The notes under the pieces: model-generated
What the model was told of the DNA's origin: nothing
The model's database searches: none
Seen by the model: only the letters and a program-made list of their open reading frames with translations
Assembly: GCA_019802505.1 (NCBI GenBank)
Contig: JAFMOC010000030.1
Location: forward strand, 1,109,501-1,173,500
DNA from: Corydoras sp. C115
Lineage: Eukaryota > Chordata > Actinopteri > Siluriformes > Callichthyidae
DNA length: 64,000 nucleotides
Direction of reading: 5' to 3'
In this document: positions 11,418 through 20,860 of the stretch, piece after piece
Layout of the letters: each line of letters begins with the position of its first letter
How positions within the stretch are numbered: position 1 is the stretch's first letter
Translations under genes and position numbers: made by a program

Positions 11418-12700
11418 CTCTAGGACAGAGCAACACAGATCACTGCCTGCTTGCAAAATAAAAATGTGAAAACCCTGTTTTTGTTTTCAGCACAACTTCC
11501 AAATGAAAACTGCAGGCATGCATAATTAGTGAGGGTTTTTTTTCCTTTCTTTTTTTCCTGGACCTACTTTTACAAAGTCTAATGAGTTTCAATGAATATT
11601 AAGTGTGAACTTTACATGCACTCTACCCAACTTTTACTTCTGGAATAATTTTCCGTGGTGAAACCCTCATTTTGAGTAAATTCATCCCCTTATTGGTTTT
11701 TTGGCTCTAACCAAATTATTTGATTTCATGAAATTTTAATAAAAAGTCATTAAAGTATGGTAAGTTTGCAGGCTTTTGCAAAAAGCTGTACACTTCTGGT
11801 CAAGTTCAGTACTTTATTGATTTTCTACATGAAACTTAGTGAGCACATCCTTTACAGAGGAGAACTTTCTGCACTTTTTAATCAGATTACAGGGAGAATA
11901 AATAAATCTAAATTGTTGCTTAAACAAAAAAAATGGACATTTTTCATTAACATGTCAGATTTTTAATAGTGTTCCTTATGAAGATTTTTTAAAACTCGGC
12001 TAATCAATAAAACACACATAGGTGTAGGTTGGGGGACCACTGAAAACAAGCATCCTTTTAAGTGTGTGTGTGATATACCCCCCCTTGCCCAAAATAATTC
12101 CTGCTCAACACATTGCTAATATAAATACTAATTATGTAATGTGTTATGGTGGATGGTGTGTGCAATGTAATACTTCCCATCACTCCCATACCATTTGAAA
12201 CATAATCACATTTGTATTCCTCTACATTTAAACACTCGAACCAGCTTTGGTGAACCTCCAACAAGTAGATTGGCAAAGGGGTTGTGCAAATCTAGGAACT
12301 AACTTGTCAATGGCTGCTTAACTCAGGGACATTTACACAAGTGCCCTTTAAATAGGCAATCATGTCCTTACAATGGAACTCTTTCTGAAAGGCCTTGAGC
12401 TTGAAATTATTCAAAGATGAAACCAATAGAGCTGTCAAATGAGGCAAGTAAAATATATTCTAGGAGACTTTACTGCAGACAGAGTTAGACCGTACTTTAA
12501 AAATTCATCTCTCTGGCCACCTGCCCTTCCATTCAGGCATATGGATTGGAGTCATGGCTAATAACAGCCACTGATGCACAAAGACTTCACCACCTGCCAT
12601 CACATGGGGATCAAACAAAGTCCTTAGGGGCCAGACAAAGCAGATCCTACAGTGTCTTCCCATCTGGAGACTGTGTACAGCATCATCAGCTGGAAACACA
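11418..12700. other. Unique AT-rich DNA
   Basis: No repeat family is recognised. The segment at about 12510-12670 is GC-richer; a minus-strand 99-codon frame covers it but begins within a (TG)n-encoded Cys-Val run and has no recognisable domain, so it is not called as a gene. Confidence 0.45.
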
Positions 12701-12702
12701 TG

Positions 12703-12734
<32 letters not shown>
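12701..12734. repeat. (CG)/(CA)n microsatellite
   Basis: TGCGCGCG followed by uninterrupted CA dinucleotides. Alternating purine-pyrimidine sequence of this kind is prone to Z-DNA. Confidence 0.95.
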
Positions 12735-12836
12735 TCCTGTAAGGTAGGAGCAGCCAGACACCAGTCTCAGAAGTTATTCTATAAGAACTTAGATAATTAC
12801 ACAATCTTTAACCTTTAAGTTTTGATTAGTTAGGAA

Positions 12837-13188
12837 ATCTACCATTATTCATTCATTCATTCATTATCTTCCGCTTTATCCTCTATTAGGGTCGCAGTGG
12901 GGTTCCCCATGCCCATCCAGGGGAGAACATTTCAAGCGCTGGGTAGATACACCCAGGACAGGGCGCCAACCTATCGCTGGGCACACACTCACTCACACAG
13001 ACATACTCTACATGGGGCAATTTGGAGAACTCAGTTGACTTGATCCATGTTTTTGGACTGTGGGAAGAAACCGGAGAACCCACACGGACACGGGGAGAAC
13101 ATGGAAACTCCAACTTGAACCGGGAATCCCTAGCGCTGAGAGGCGAACGTGCTAACCACTAAGCCACCGTGCCGCCATCTACCATTAT
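12837..13188 (-). mobile_element. Near full-length V-SINE with perfect 12-bp target-site duplication
   Basis: The element runs about 12849-13176 on the minus strand. ATCTACCATTAT flanks it on both sides (12837-12848 and 13177-13188), which marks insertion by target-primed reverse transcription. In element orientation it begins GGCGGCACGGTGGCTTAGTG, with an A box TGGCTTAGTGG. It continues through a degenerate B box (GGTTCAAGTTG), the V-SINE core TTCTCCCCGTGTCCGTGTGG, and a body containing GGCGCCCTGTCCTGGGTGTA, to GGATAAAGCGGAAGATAATG and an (AATG)n tail. V-SINEs are tRNA-derived, pol III transcribed and depend on LINE reverse transcriptase. Completeness and the exact duplication suggest a comparatively recent insertion. 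Confidence 0.93.
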
Positions 13189-13239
13189 ATGATTTAAAAT
13201 AATAACAATAACAAAAGCTTTTGTGTTGTGAACGTGATG

Positions 13240-13620
13240 CTGCGTGCTTTAATTTTACTCATATGGTTGTACTGGATTGGATTACATCAGTCCTCCATAA
13301 AATACACACATGATTGATAAGCCCATTTTGGAGGAAGAAGTGTAAAGGCAGGAAGAAGTGCACTTCTCAAATCACCCTTCATTCTGCCACAATTCAGCAG
13401 ATGTCCTGTTATCATTTAGACTATATTTGGACTTATGCACACTGAAACCGACTTTCCACTTCTGTGACCTGTGAACAAGTCTGACAGATGGATTTCACCA
13501 GAGTGCGCGAACACACTCACACATCTACCTCTCACACACTGCTTTCCTTATTAGGCGTGTCATTATCTCATGGAGAGACATCTCCAGAGATCATATTTAG
13601 ACAATTTTCTCTTTAACTGT
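13240..13620. promoter_or_regulatory. Candidate conserved non-coding element
   Basis: A complex, repeat-free block downstream of the intact V-SINE. It includes ACACATGATTGATAAGCCCA, where TGATTGAT is a classic PBX-HOX composite motif, and several balanced-composition stretches. No open frame or splice pair. Proposed from motif content and contrast with flanks only. Confidence 0.28.
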
Positions 13621-14685
13621 AGGTTTATCGTTACCAATTGCTGTTTTATCCAGAGGGTAAGAAGATGCCTAGGTGTACTGTATGTGGTGTTTTTAAACAC
13701 ATCATTGAATAAAAAATAAAATAATAAATACAAATCCACATGGGTTAGTAATGTTCAGGAGTCTGTTAGATTCAGTCATTGATTTCCACTGCAGGATTAA
13801 AGTACATTGCAATCAGGATACCAATGTTCATAGAGGGGAGCTAGAACCCTATCAGACTGGATCACTGATTACATTTAGAACTTTTAACATTATTAATGGT
13901 TTTTAACTGGTTGCTATACCTGTGCCATCCATCAGGAGTAGGATTTATTTGTACTTCCCAGTGTGGTGTCTGTGGAAAGGGATGTTCTCTTACCATCCTG
14001 CAGGTGGCAACAATGGGCAAAATAAAAGGAGGTGCTTATCGTACCACTCTGTGATTAGACTAACAGCCATCACCTGTTGAATAGTCTATTTATTGGAAGC
14101 CAGACACAGAAACAACCCTTCAGTGCTGTGTAGCGGGTGGTGTGGTGGATAGTTTTAGACGTTGGCTTAACTGTCACCTGAAATATTCTGCAGTAAAGGA
14201 TGTATTCTTTAAAGAGGTACTTTATTAATGTCTATTAAGCTCACAAAAGTTAAAAATTGTTCTGGACTGCATTTGGCCCACTTACCACGTAGAATGTTGA
14301 CACTTGGGTGTACTACCTCCGATTACAAGATGTGGGGTCACACTGCATTAAGGGTAAATGGCTCATATATAGATGGCTCTTCTATGACTCCAATGTTTTT
14401 AAAAAATGTGGGCTATATGAGTTGGGCTACTTATGGCTATCATGAAGATGGCACTGCTATATGTCTACCAGAAGTGCCTTATTTCATCCATGTTTTTTAT
14501 CTGGGTACCCTTAGCATATCTTGCATCAGTTCTGAAATGCTAAAATATATATAAAATATTATTTACTTGCAGTTCTGAACATTTTACAACCGTTATTCAT
14601 TCTAGTGCTATGATGAATTCCATTTTTATTTCATTACCCACCAGCCATAACACTGAATTGCTTACAAAAAGTCCTGACCTGTATT
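13621..14685. other. Unique DNA with an unexplained open frame
   Basis: A 108-codon + strand frame (14228-14554) begins MSIKLTKVKNCSGLHLAHLP. It is moderately complex but matches no domain I recognise and has no plausible promoter, splice sites or polyadenylation context. Its GC is above the local average, which may reflect an unrecognised old repeat. Confidence 0.35.
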
Positions 14686-14740
14686 TCTGTAAAGCCGCTT
14701 TGTGACAACAGCAGATAAAGTCCTATTTAAGAAAACTGAA
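14686..14740 (+). repeat. LINE 3'-tail fragment
   Basis: CTGTAAAGCCGCTTTGTGAC matches the CTGTAAAGCTGCTTTGTAAC of the tail at 60678 onward. This tail, usually ending in 'AAAAGCGCTATA...AAATAAA', is common at the 3' end of L2-type LINEs in ostariophysan fish. Only about 50 bases survive. Confidence 0.5.
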
Positions 14741-15769
14741 AACCCTTTTACAATAGCTGTGTGAAATAACCCTATCAGTACAGCTGAAAGGCCTCACAAT
14801 AAATCCTCACTACGAAAATGAGCCTCTGAGGCTGAGCACATCCCAGACCAAATGTGATTTGATAAGTCCAGAATATACTTTTCTTTAATCTGACAGGATA
14901 TATCCTGGGGACATGATAAGTTATTAATTTGCTGTGCAGACATAGTAGCCTGTGTCCTAACATGAGCTTGTTTGAAAAAAAAGATGTATTCTAAAAATTC
15001 AGGCATGTTAATCATTATTCATTTGAGAGTATGTCTCGGTTGTCCTTACAGAAGACAAAAAATATGAGCTAAAATTTGCATAATATGGAAAAAAGAAAAG
15101 TCTTGTCTGGCTACAAAATGTTGGAAACATCATACCACTTACAGTGTATTACAGTTTTTCCTTTGTAATGTCCCATCATTTTAATAGATCACGGGTTCAA
15201 TATATTGTTAGGGTGGGAATAGACGTTTTAATAAAACGTTAGTATGTGACCAAATTGGCCATATGTTCAAATGCGTATTTTCTTCCCTGAGACGTCCGTT
15301 CTGTCCACTGTGAATAATAACCATTAAACCAACATGTACATCCCAAAAAATCCATTACTTACAAGTGTTGTATTTATGGGATATAAAATAATGGCATTTA
15401 TACGGTATATGTTTATGATGTGTTCTTGATAATCAAGTAAATTAAATTTGCCACAAATCCCAGATTTTATATAATCAAATTTTTACAAATTGAACATGTT
15501 TTCTTATAAAATTTACTCCAGTAGTAAAAACAACAATCTTCAAGGTTGAAATAAATCATTAGTACAATTTATTCTGAATTGAATCTAAGGAAAATATTAG
15601 TTACACTGGATTGTTTCCTACTAATATTTTCCTGTCCTAAATTATCATTTACCTATTCACAATGAATAGTATGATGCTGGAGTAGCTGGATATGGTATTA
15701 GATTCTAAAAGTTTTCAAATTGTAAATTGTTTTGCTTAAGAATTAACCAACCGGATAAGTGTCTTTCAT
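14741..15769. other. AT-rich unique DNA
   Basis: Nothing recognised except a small palindrome near 15225 (ACGTTTTA-A-TAAAACGT). Confidence 0.5.
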
Positions 15770-16470
15770 AAAAGCAAAGCAGCGCCCAGCAGAGAACTCC
15801 TAATCTCTCTATGTGCTGTGTTTACTATCTTCTTCAACCTGCCACTATCCCTTTCAGTTTTATCAGACGTATAATAAATGACCGTCTCCTCTTAACAAGA
15901 AAGGGCTCATCTCAAATTACACGCTCATGCCCATTACAATGGCCAGACTCATCTCATTAATCAAATCTATGTGATAATGGCTCACACATCCTGGCTTGAA
16001 GGATGTGATTAGAATTATTTTGGGTTGTGTTTCTACCTCTCTGGCTCTACCAAAGAGCTTTTTGCTGTAGTTCTCAGCACCATGGTGGCCTCCCTGCTGT
16101 GATCATATAGACTTTAGATGTCTCCATTAAACAGAAAAACTTTCACACAGCTTGGAAGGAACCCAACACCCCAAAGGCCGTCTAGCTAGAACGAGGAGTG
16201 CTGGATCGATAATGCTGAGAGCATGGTGTAACTTATCCCATTTAATTACACTTCCATTGCGATGGCATAAACAAACATGATAGTACCGCACTAAAACTGC
16301 TTAGTCTCCTGCACAAAGGCTATTCTTTGTCGCATAGCTCTTATTTTGGATCGAAGTGTGGCCCTCAGTCAGTGACTCATATGGAGACAGTAGTATCAGC
16401 TAATGCCTCCCTCTGCTGGATAAAACATTCCCTCCTACCATTAGATAAAAGCTGCCAAACAATCTTTGCC
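15770..16470. promoter_or_regulatory. Candidate conserved non-coding block (about 700 bp)
   Basis: This is the longest repeat-free, compositionally balanced block in the upstream region. Motifs include TAATTA (16243-16248) in CCCATTTAATTACACTTCC, a forkhead-like ATAAACAAACA near 16267, CTCATTAATCAAATC near 15952, and repeated 'AATGGCTCACACATCCTGGC'-type complex text. It has no long open frame. Such density of homeodomain and forkhead sites is typical of distal developmental enhancers, but the claim depends on alignment to other fish. Confidence 0.35.
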
Positions 16471-16544
16471 GACAGTCATACGGCAAAATGATTCATGTTC
16501 AAGTTTACACCTAAAGGCAATTCACCATCAACCTCAATAAAATA

Positions 16545-16700
16545 TTTTGGGACTGTGAGAGGACACATGCACAGATGGTGAGAAACATCATACTTATATG
16601 GGAAGAACATACAAACTTTACAAAAATCCTGGCCACCCCCTATCAAAATCAAGCATGTCATGCTCTGAGGTGATGCTGCTATCCACTAAGCAACAGGTCT
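16545..16700 (-). mobile_element. Degenerate V-SINE head and core
   Basis: On the minus strand a head-like TTGCTTAGTGGATAGCAGCA is followed by a core-like AAGTTTGTATGTTCTTCCCA and ends at a TCTCACAGTCCCAAAATATT motif. These correspond in order to the tRNA head, conserved core and 'CCCACAGTCCAAA' of V-SINEs. Strongly diverged and truncated. Confidence 0.55.
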
Positions 16701-17814
16701 GTGTATATGACTGACGGAGTAGTTAGATAGTCGGCACGGTCATCGCTGAGTTTTTTTTTTGTTTTGTTTTGTTTTTTTTCTTCATGTAAAGCGTTCATGT
16801 TCTCATCATATCTGTGTGATGTTTACCTTAAACCAAAGAATTTGCTGACTTTGAATACAAACCAACATAAATACTTTCCAATTAAAATTAACATAGGGTT
16901 TGAACAGGTTGGATATTTGAAGATTTGACCTTATCAACAGATGCTTGGTAATGATATGAGGAGAAGCCAAAGAATGTAAACACAGATGGTACCATTACCA
17001 TCATTCTGTTCCTACTGAGTATTAACAACATTTTTATTTCACTGCTGCTTCTAAAACCACTTGGATACAGTTTTTGTTAGTAAAGCATCAGATTGTAAAG
17101 CACTCCATGTATCTTTAAGGAAATAGAATTTTTCATAATGTGTTTGAAAAAATTTTCAAAGCTGATCTCTCATTATCTTCGATGCTATTGACAGTTTAAG
17201 AGTCTGGTGTCTGGTGCGGCTGGGAGCAAATGCAGCTCTTTCAGCAATAACAAAATGCTTATAAGGTTTCTGAGACATTAATGCAATAAGACAATGAATC
17301 TTTGTACTAACAGCTGTTGTCTTAGACGAGGGTAAGGAAGCATTTAGATGAATCATACATGCAGAACAAAGCAGCAGATGAATGCAATCCGAATAAACAA
17401 AAAGGCAGACAGTGCTCTACTAGAACTGTTTGATTATGCGGCTGGAACCAGTGTTTGATTATGCCGATGGAACATTCCCCAAAGTGGAATTATATCTAAT
17501 AATTAAATGGACACTGTACACTTTTCATACAAATGTCGGTCAGGAATGAAATTTTAGCATGAAACATTTTTGGAAATGACTCACGAACATGCCAAAGCTT
17601 GTTTGTTAAATAAAGTGTTTAAAATGTTTCCACAATTTATCTTCAAACAACGAAACAGCAAAGATCTATTAAACGCCTACAGATGTCACAGGTTTATTTA
17701 CATAGACTGACATGTATATTATTTTCATTCATTCTGTATTTCTCATTTGGCAAAACATTAGAGAGGTTGTCCTCTCAGTGTTTGACAAACACTGTTATAT
17801 CACACTCAGGGATC
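16701..17814. other. Unique DNA with a poly(T) run
   Basis: A T-rich run with TTTTG units spans about 16750-16780. A short direct repeat, GTTTGATTATGCGGCTGGAA then GTTTGATTATGCCGATGGAA, lies at about 17427-17475. No gene recognised. Confidence 0.5.
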
Positions 17815-18000
17815 AGTTTAGTATCTCTAGTTTACCTGATTTACATGTCTTTGGACTGAATGAGAAATCCAGAACTCCTAGGAGAAAACCCATGCAGACA
17901 CAATGAGAACATGCAAACTCTAAACCGTAGGAACAGCGGCCACCAGGCCAGGAATTAAATCCTTGCCTTCCTGCTGTAAAGCAACAGTATCATGCCACCT
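17815..18000 (-). mobile_element. Truncated V-SINE (head and core)
   Basis: In minus orientation the element reads AGGTGGCATGATACTGTTGC, then GCAGGAAGGCAAGGATTTAA, the core GAGTTTGCATGTTCTCATTG and TCTGCATGGGTTTTCTCCTA, ending with a CAGTCCAAAGACATGTAAAT segment. These are the head, core and start of the body of a V-SINE. The distal body and tail are missing. Confidence 0.75.
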
Positions 18001-18529
18001 GTATATTCATTCAGAATTTTTAATTATTAGCAGAGAAAATGAAGTCAGTTTGGCATCAAAGCTGTTTTTAGGCCACATGTTCATTATTAGCCGTTACATT
18101 AGTTCCAGTTTACGAGAGCAGGATATTTATATACATGTTTTTCACTCTAAACCCAACATTTTAAGCATAAAATATTTCCGCTTAGACTTAAATATACTGT
18201 TTCCTCAGAGGAAAGAAATATCAAAAAGAAGATCTCCTTCATTTTTCTGAAGTTTTTCCTAGACCACAATGAGATCAAATGGAACAATAAAGAAGACTAG
18301 CATAAGTCTCCTGCTGCTTAAATGTGTCTTCCTTTCAAGTTTTTTAAATGTCTCCTCTCGAGTTTTATTAGTGATCTCAATAAAGTCTCACATTGTGTTC
18401 AGATTTTAAAAAATAATAAAAATGTACTTGTCTATTAAAGACAGTAGTCTCGATAATATCGCAGCCGAAGACTAAAAGCTATTTAGTCCTGATTCTGTGA
18501 ATTACTTCTTAGTTGCAGAAAATTTAACA
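18001..18529. other. Unique AT-rich DNA
   Basis: No feature recognised. Confidence 0.5.
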
Positions 18530-18660
18530 CAAGGGTGTGGTAGCTTAGTAGTTATTGTTGATCTATTAATCTGAAGGTTAAGGGTTCAAATTCTAAAGCC
18601 ACCAATGAGCCCATAAGCCAACAGCCCTTATTTTTCAAGGGCTAACATCATCCTCTCTTT
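18530..18660 (+). mobile_element. tRNA-derived SINE head (degenerate)
   Basis: TAGCTTAGTAG (18541-18551) fits a degenerate pol III A box, and GGTTCAAATTC (18583-18593) fits a B box. The interval AATCTGAAGGTTAAGGGTTC corresponds to the common fish SINE reading '...ACTGATCGGAAGGTTGTGGGTTCAAATCC'. The rest of the element, including a decayed 'CCCTTA...TTTTCAAGGGC' segment, is barely readable. Confidence 0.55.
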
Positions 18661-18775
18661 AGATTAAAAGCCCCACTTACCTTTCCTTTTGATTTCTTTT
18701 CAGATGTCTAAAAAAACTGTTCCCGTTACAGCAATCATTTCACAATAATATATCTGTCATCAACATATTTGAGAA

Positions 18776-18957
18776 GAACTGGAACAAAGACTGCAGACCA
18801 GGTACTCTTATTTAACATTACTGAGTGACCTTACTTAATATTCCCGCAGAAACTCCAAAATCTTGGAAAAAGATTTCCCAAGGGAGTAAAAGCTGTTGAA
18901 ATGCCGAAGGTGTAATGAATACTGTCAATTGTCTGAATACTTTTGTTCATATAGTGT
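18776..18957 (+). mobile_element. Tc1/mariner 3' end: transposase C-terminus plus terminal repeat
   Basis: GAACTGGAACAAAGACTGCA encodes ELEQRLQ and is followed by TR..., SDLT and a decayed P-R-E segment, the same region as the fossil at 640-835. The element closes with CTGAATACTTTTGTTCATAT and then AGTGTG, a recognisable form of the teleost Tc1-type terminal repeat 'CAATACTTTTGTCCATATAGTGTA'. Several in-frame stops show it is dead. The matching 5' terminal repeat was not found upstream. Confidence 0.75.
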
Positions 18958-19967
18958 GTTTTATGTTATAAATCTTTACCTGTACCTAAAGTACCGTCCA
19001 ACATTTGAGTCGAGTAGAGTGGTGATTTGAAGAAAAAGTATAATATATAAAATTACATAATAGCTTGAGTGTTCTCTAAATTAAAAAGTGCAGCACAATC
19101 CAAGAGAACATAATTAACACTTTGTGTTTCTAAGCAGACTGAAAATGAACTCACACTTTAAGTGTAAAGTGAGCTACTGCAGTTTCTGTTGTGACGAAAT
19201 CTAACAATGTTCCCTCAGTGTTGATGACTGAATTTTGATAACTGTCCGTTTTGCTGTGCATCATTGATGGTGGAAGCAAGCATTCCTTAAATATTACAAA
19301 TGTATCTTTATTTAACTCCTAATACACATACATACACTTACAGCATGCAGTCTTCACACATAAATAATCTTTTAAGCCATGTTGTTCGACCCAAAAAAGA
19401 GATAATATGTAGTGTAAGGTAGTCCCAACTGACTTAATTAGGAGGTTTAAGCTGTAGGTTGGATGGCATAACCTTGAAATAATCATTCTTCTTCCCCCTG
19501 TGCTCTTGCTTTCTTACACTACTGCTTCATTCTGTTTACACTTGCCATCGCCTCTTATCTTGCTATCCTGTTTGAATTTTTTCTATGTCTCATGGCGCTG
19601 AATTGAAGCAACATCTTAATCATGTCGGCTTATAGTGTGAGAAAGTGGCAGCTGAGTTGAGAGGAAATGCCACAAATTAACTGATGGAGAGCCAACCTCA
19701 GTGGGATTTGCAGCATATGGAGACTAAGATGTACATTTCAGCTTTTCTGTATTTTTTCTCTTAAAATTAAAGCCATAAACAATATTTATTACATAAATGT
19801 GAGCACAAGTTTATAGCATGTAATTTGGGATCTAGCACTCCTGGGTATTATGGTAATATTTGGTTATGGTAATGTTTGGTACCTGAGTCTTGCCTGATGT
19901 CTTGCGTATTTATCTAATTTTTCAAATGAGATAAAAAAAAATAAACAACACATTTTGTTGACGTACA
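18958..19967. other. Unique DNA with a candidate conserved patch
   Basis: The interval at about 19490-19740 (TTCCCCCTGTGCTCTTGCTT, CATGGCGCTGAATTGAAGCA and onward) is more complex than its flanks and repeat-free, and could be a regulatory element. No gene recognised elsewhere. Confidence 0.35.
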
Positions 19968-20000
19968 GTACCACCAAAAGTTTGGACAGGGCCCTTCTTG
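19968..20000 (+). repeat. Tc1-type terminal-repeat relic
   Basis: ACAGTACCACCAAAAGTTTG followed by GACAGGGCCCTTCTT matches the common fish Tc1-like terminus 'CAGTACCAGTCAAAAGTTTGGACAC'. No partner repeat or transposase was recognised in the following kilobase. Confidence 0.5.
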
Positions 20001-20760
20001 TTCGATTTTTCAATTTTTATAGAATGCTGTCACATTTTGTTTCCATCCTAATTGATATATGATTTATTTAACAAATACAAAGCTAGATTTGAAACACAAG
20101 CACCAGATGGTAAATTACTTTAATGACCTTCTGTGACATTAAAAGTAATGAGATGAGCATCAAGAAAGAAACACTTTAATATGCATGTCTGTTCACACTG
20201 CGATTTCTGAAATGCGTGAGAATAGTGTTTAGCATGTCTTAGTTTACAGTCATCACACTACTGAAATGTAAATGGAACAGCAAACCCTGCAGCTGAAAAC
20301 TGTTACAAGCTGAAGACTTCTTAAGAAAAAAAAGACATCCAAATGTGAATATGGTGCATCTTCATCTGGGATCTACATTAGCTGAGTGTTAAAACAGCTG
20401 TGAAACATCAGGATTCCAGATGCTTAAGTGTTGTTTCCTGTTCTAGACTAATGTAAAATCTTAATATATTCATAAAGATGGTAGTGTATCCTCTCTTCAG
20501 CTCACTACCTCTATTTATATTTTGTTAAATACAAGGTTGGAATGTTAAGCTTTATTAGAATTTAGTAGAATTATAGTGGCCTACCATTGCTGTAACCATC
20601 AGTGATGTGAGCTTTTCCATCCAGTTATATAATATTAAAATGCCATGTTGCATTTTCTGGTAACTGCTACACTAGCTGCTTTAATACTGATGTATTTTGG
20701 ATATATCTTTGTGTGTTTTAAAGAAGGTATATTCTTGTGTGGAAGTTCTTGATGTTTGAC
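20001..20760. other. Unique DNA, possibly interior of a decayed DNA transposon
   Basis: A stretch such as ATGCATGTCTGTTCACACTG and the region to 20450 follow the Tc1-type terminus, but no transposase frame is readable. Confidence 0.35.
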
Positions 20761-20860
20761 TTCAGTCCAGTGAATGGTGTAGTGGTTAGAATGTCTGCTG
20801 ATTAGAGCTGAGGATCCAGGTTCAAATCCTGACCTGCCACTCAGGTACTTGCATTTGTTT
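20761..20860 (+). mobile_element. tRNA-derived SINE head with intact pol III boxes
   Basis: TGGTGTAGTGG (20775-20785) matches the A-box consensus and GGTTCAAATCC (20819-20829) matches the B-box consensus exactly. The boxes are about 34 bases apart, normal for a tRNA-type promoter. Flanking text (AGCTGAGGATCCAGGTTCAA) is typical of fish SINE heads rather than of a functional tRNA gene. A short T run occurs downstream at about 20849. Confidence 0.6.

Noticed and set aside
12505..12804. 99-codon minus-strand frame
   Set aside because: Begins in AT-rich sequence, runs through a (TG)n-encoded Cys-Val stretch and has no recognisable domain.
14228..14554. 108-codon plus-strand frame
   Set aside because: No domain, no splice or promoter context; probably a chance frame or an old repeat.
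20761..20850. Genuine tRNA gene
   Set aside because: The pol III boxes are intact but flanking text is that of a fish SINE head, and no paired acceptor stem was evident by eye.
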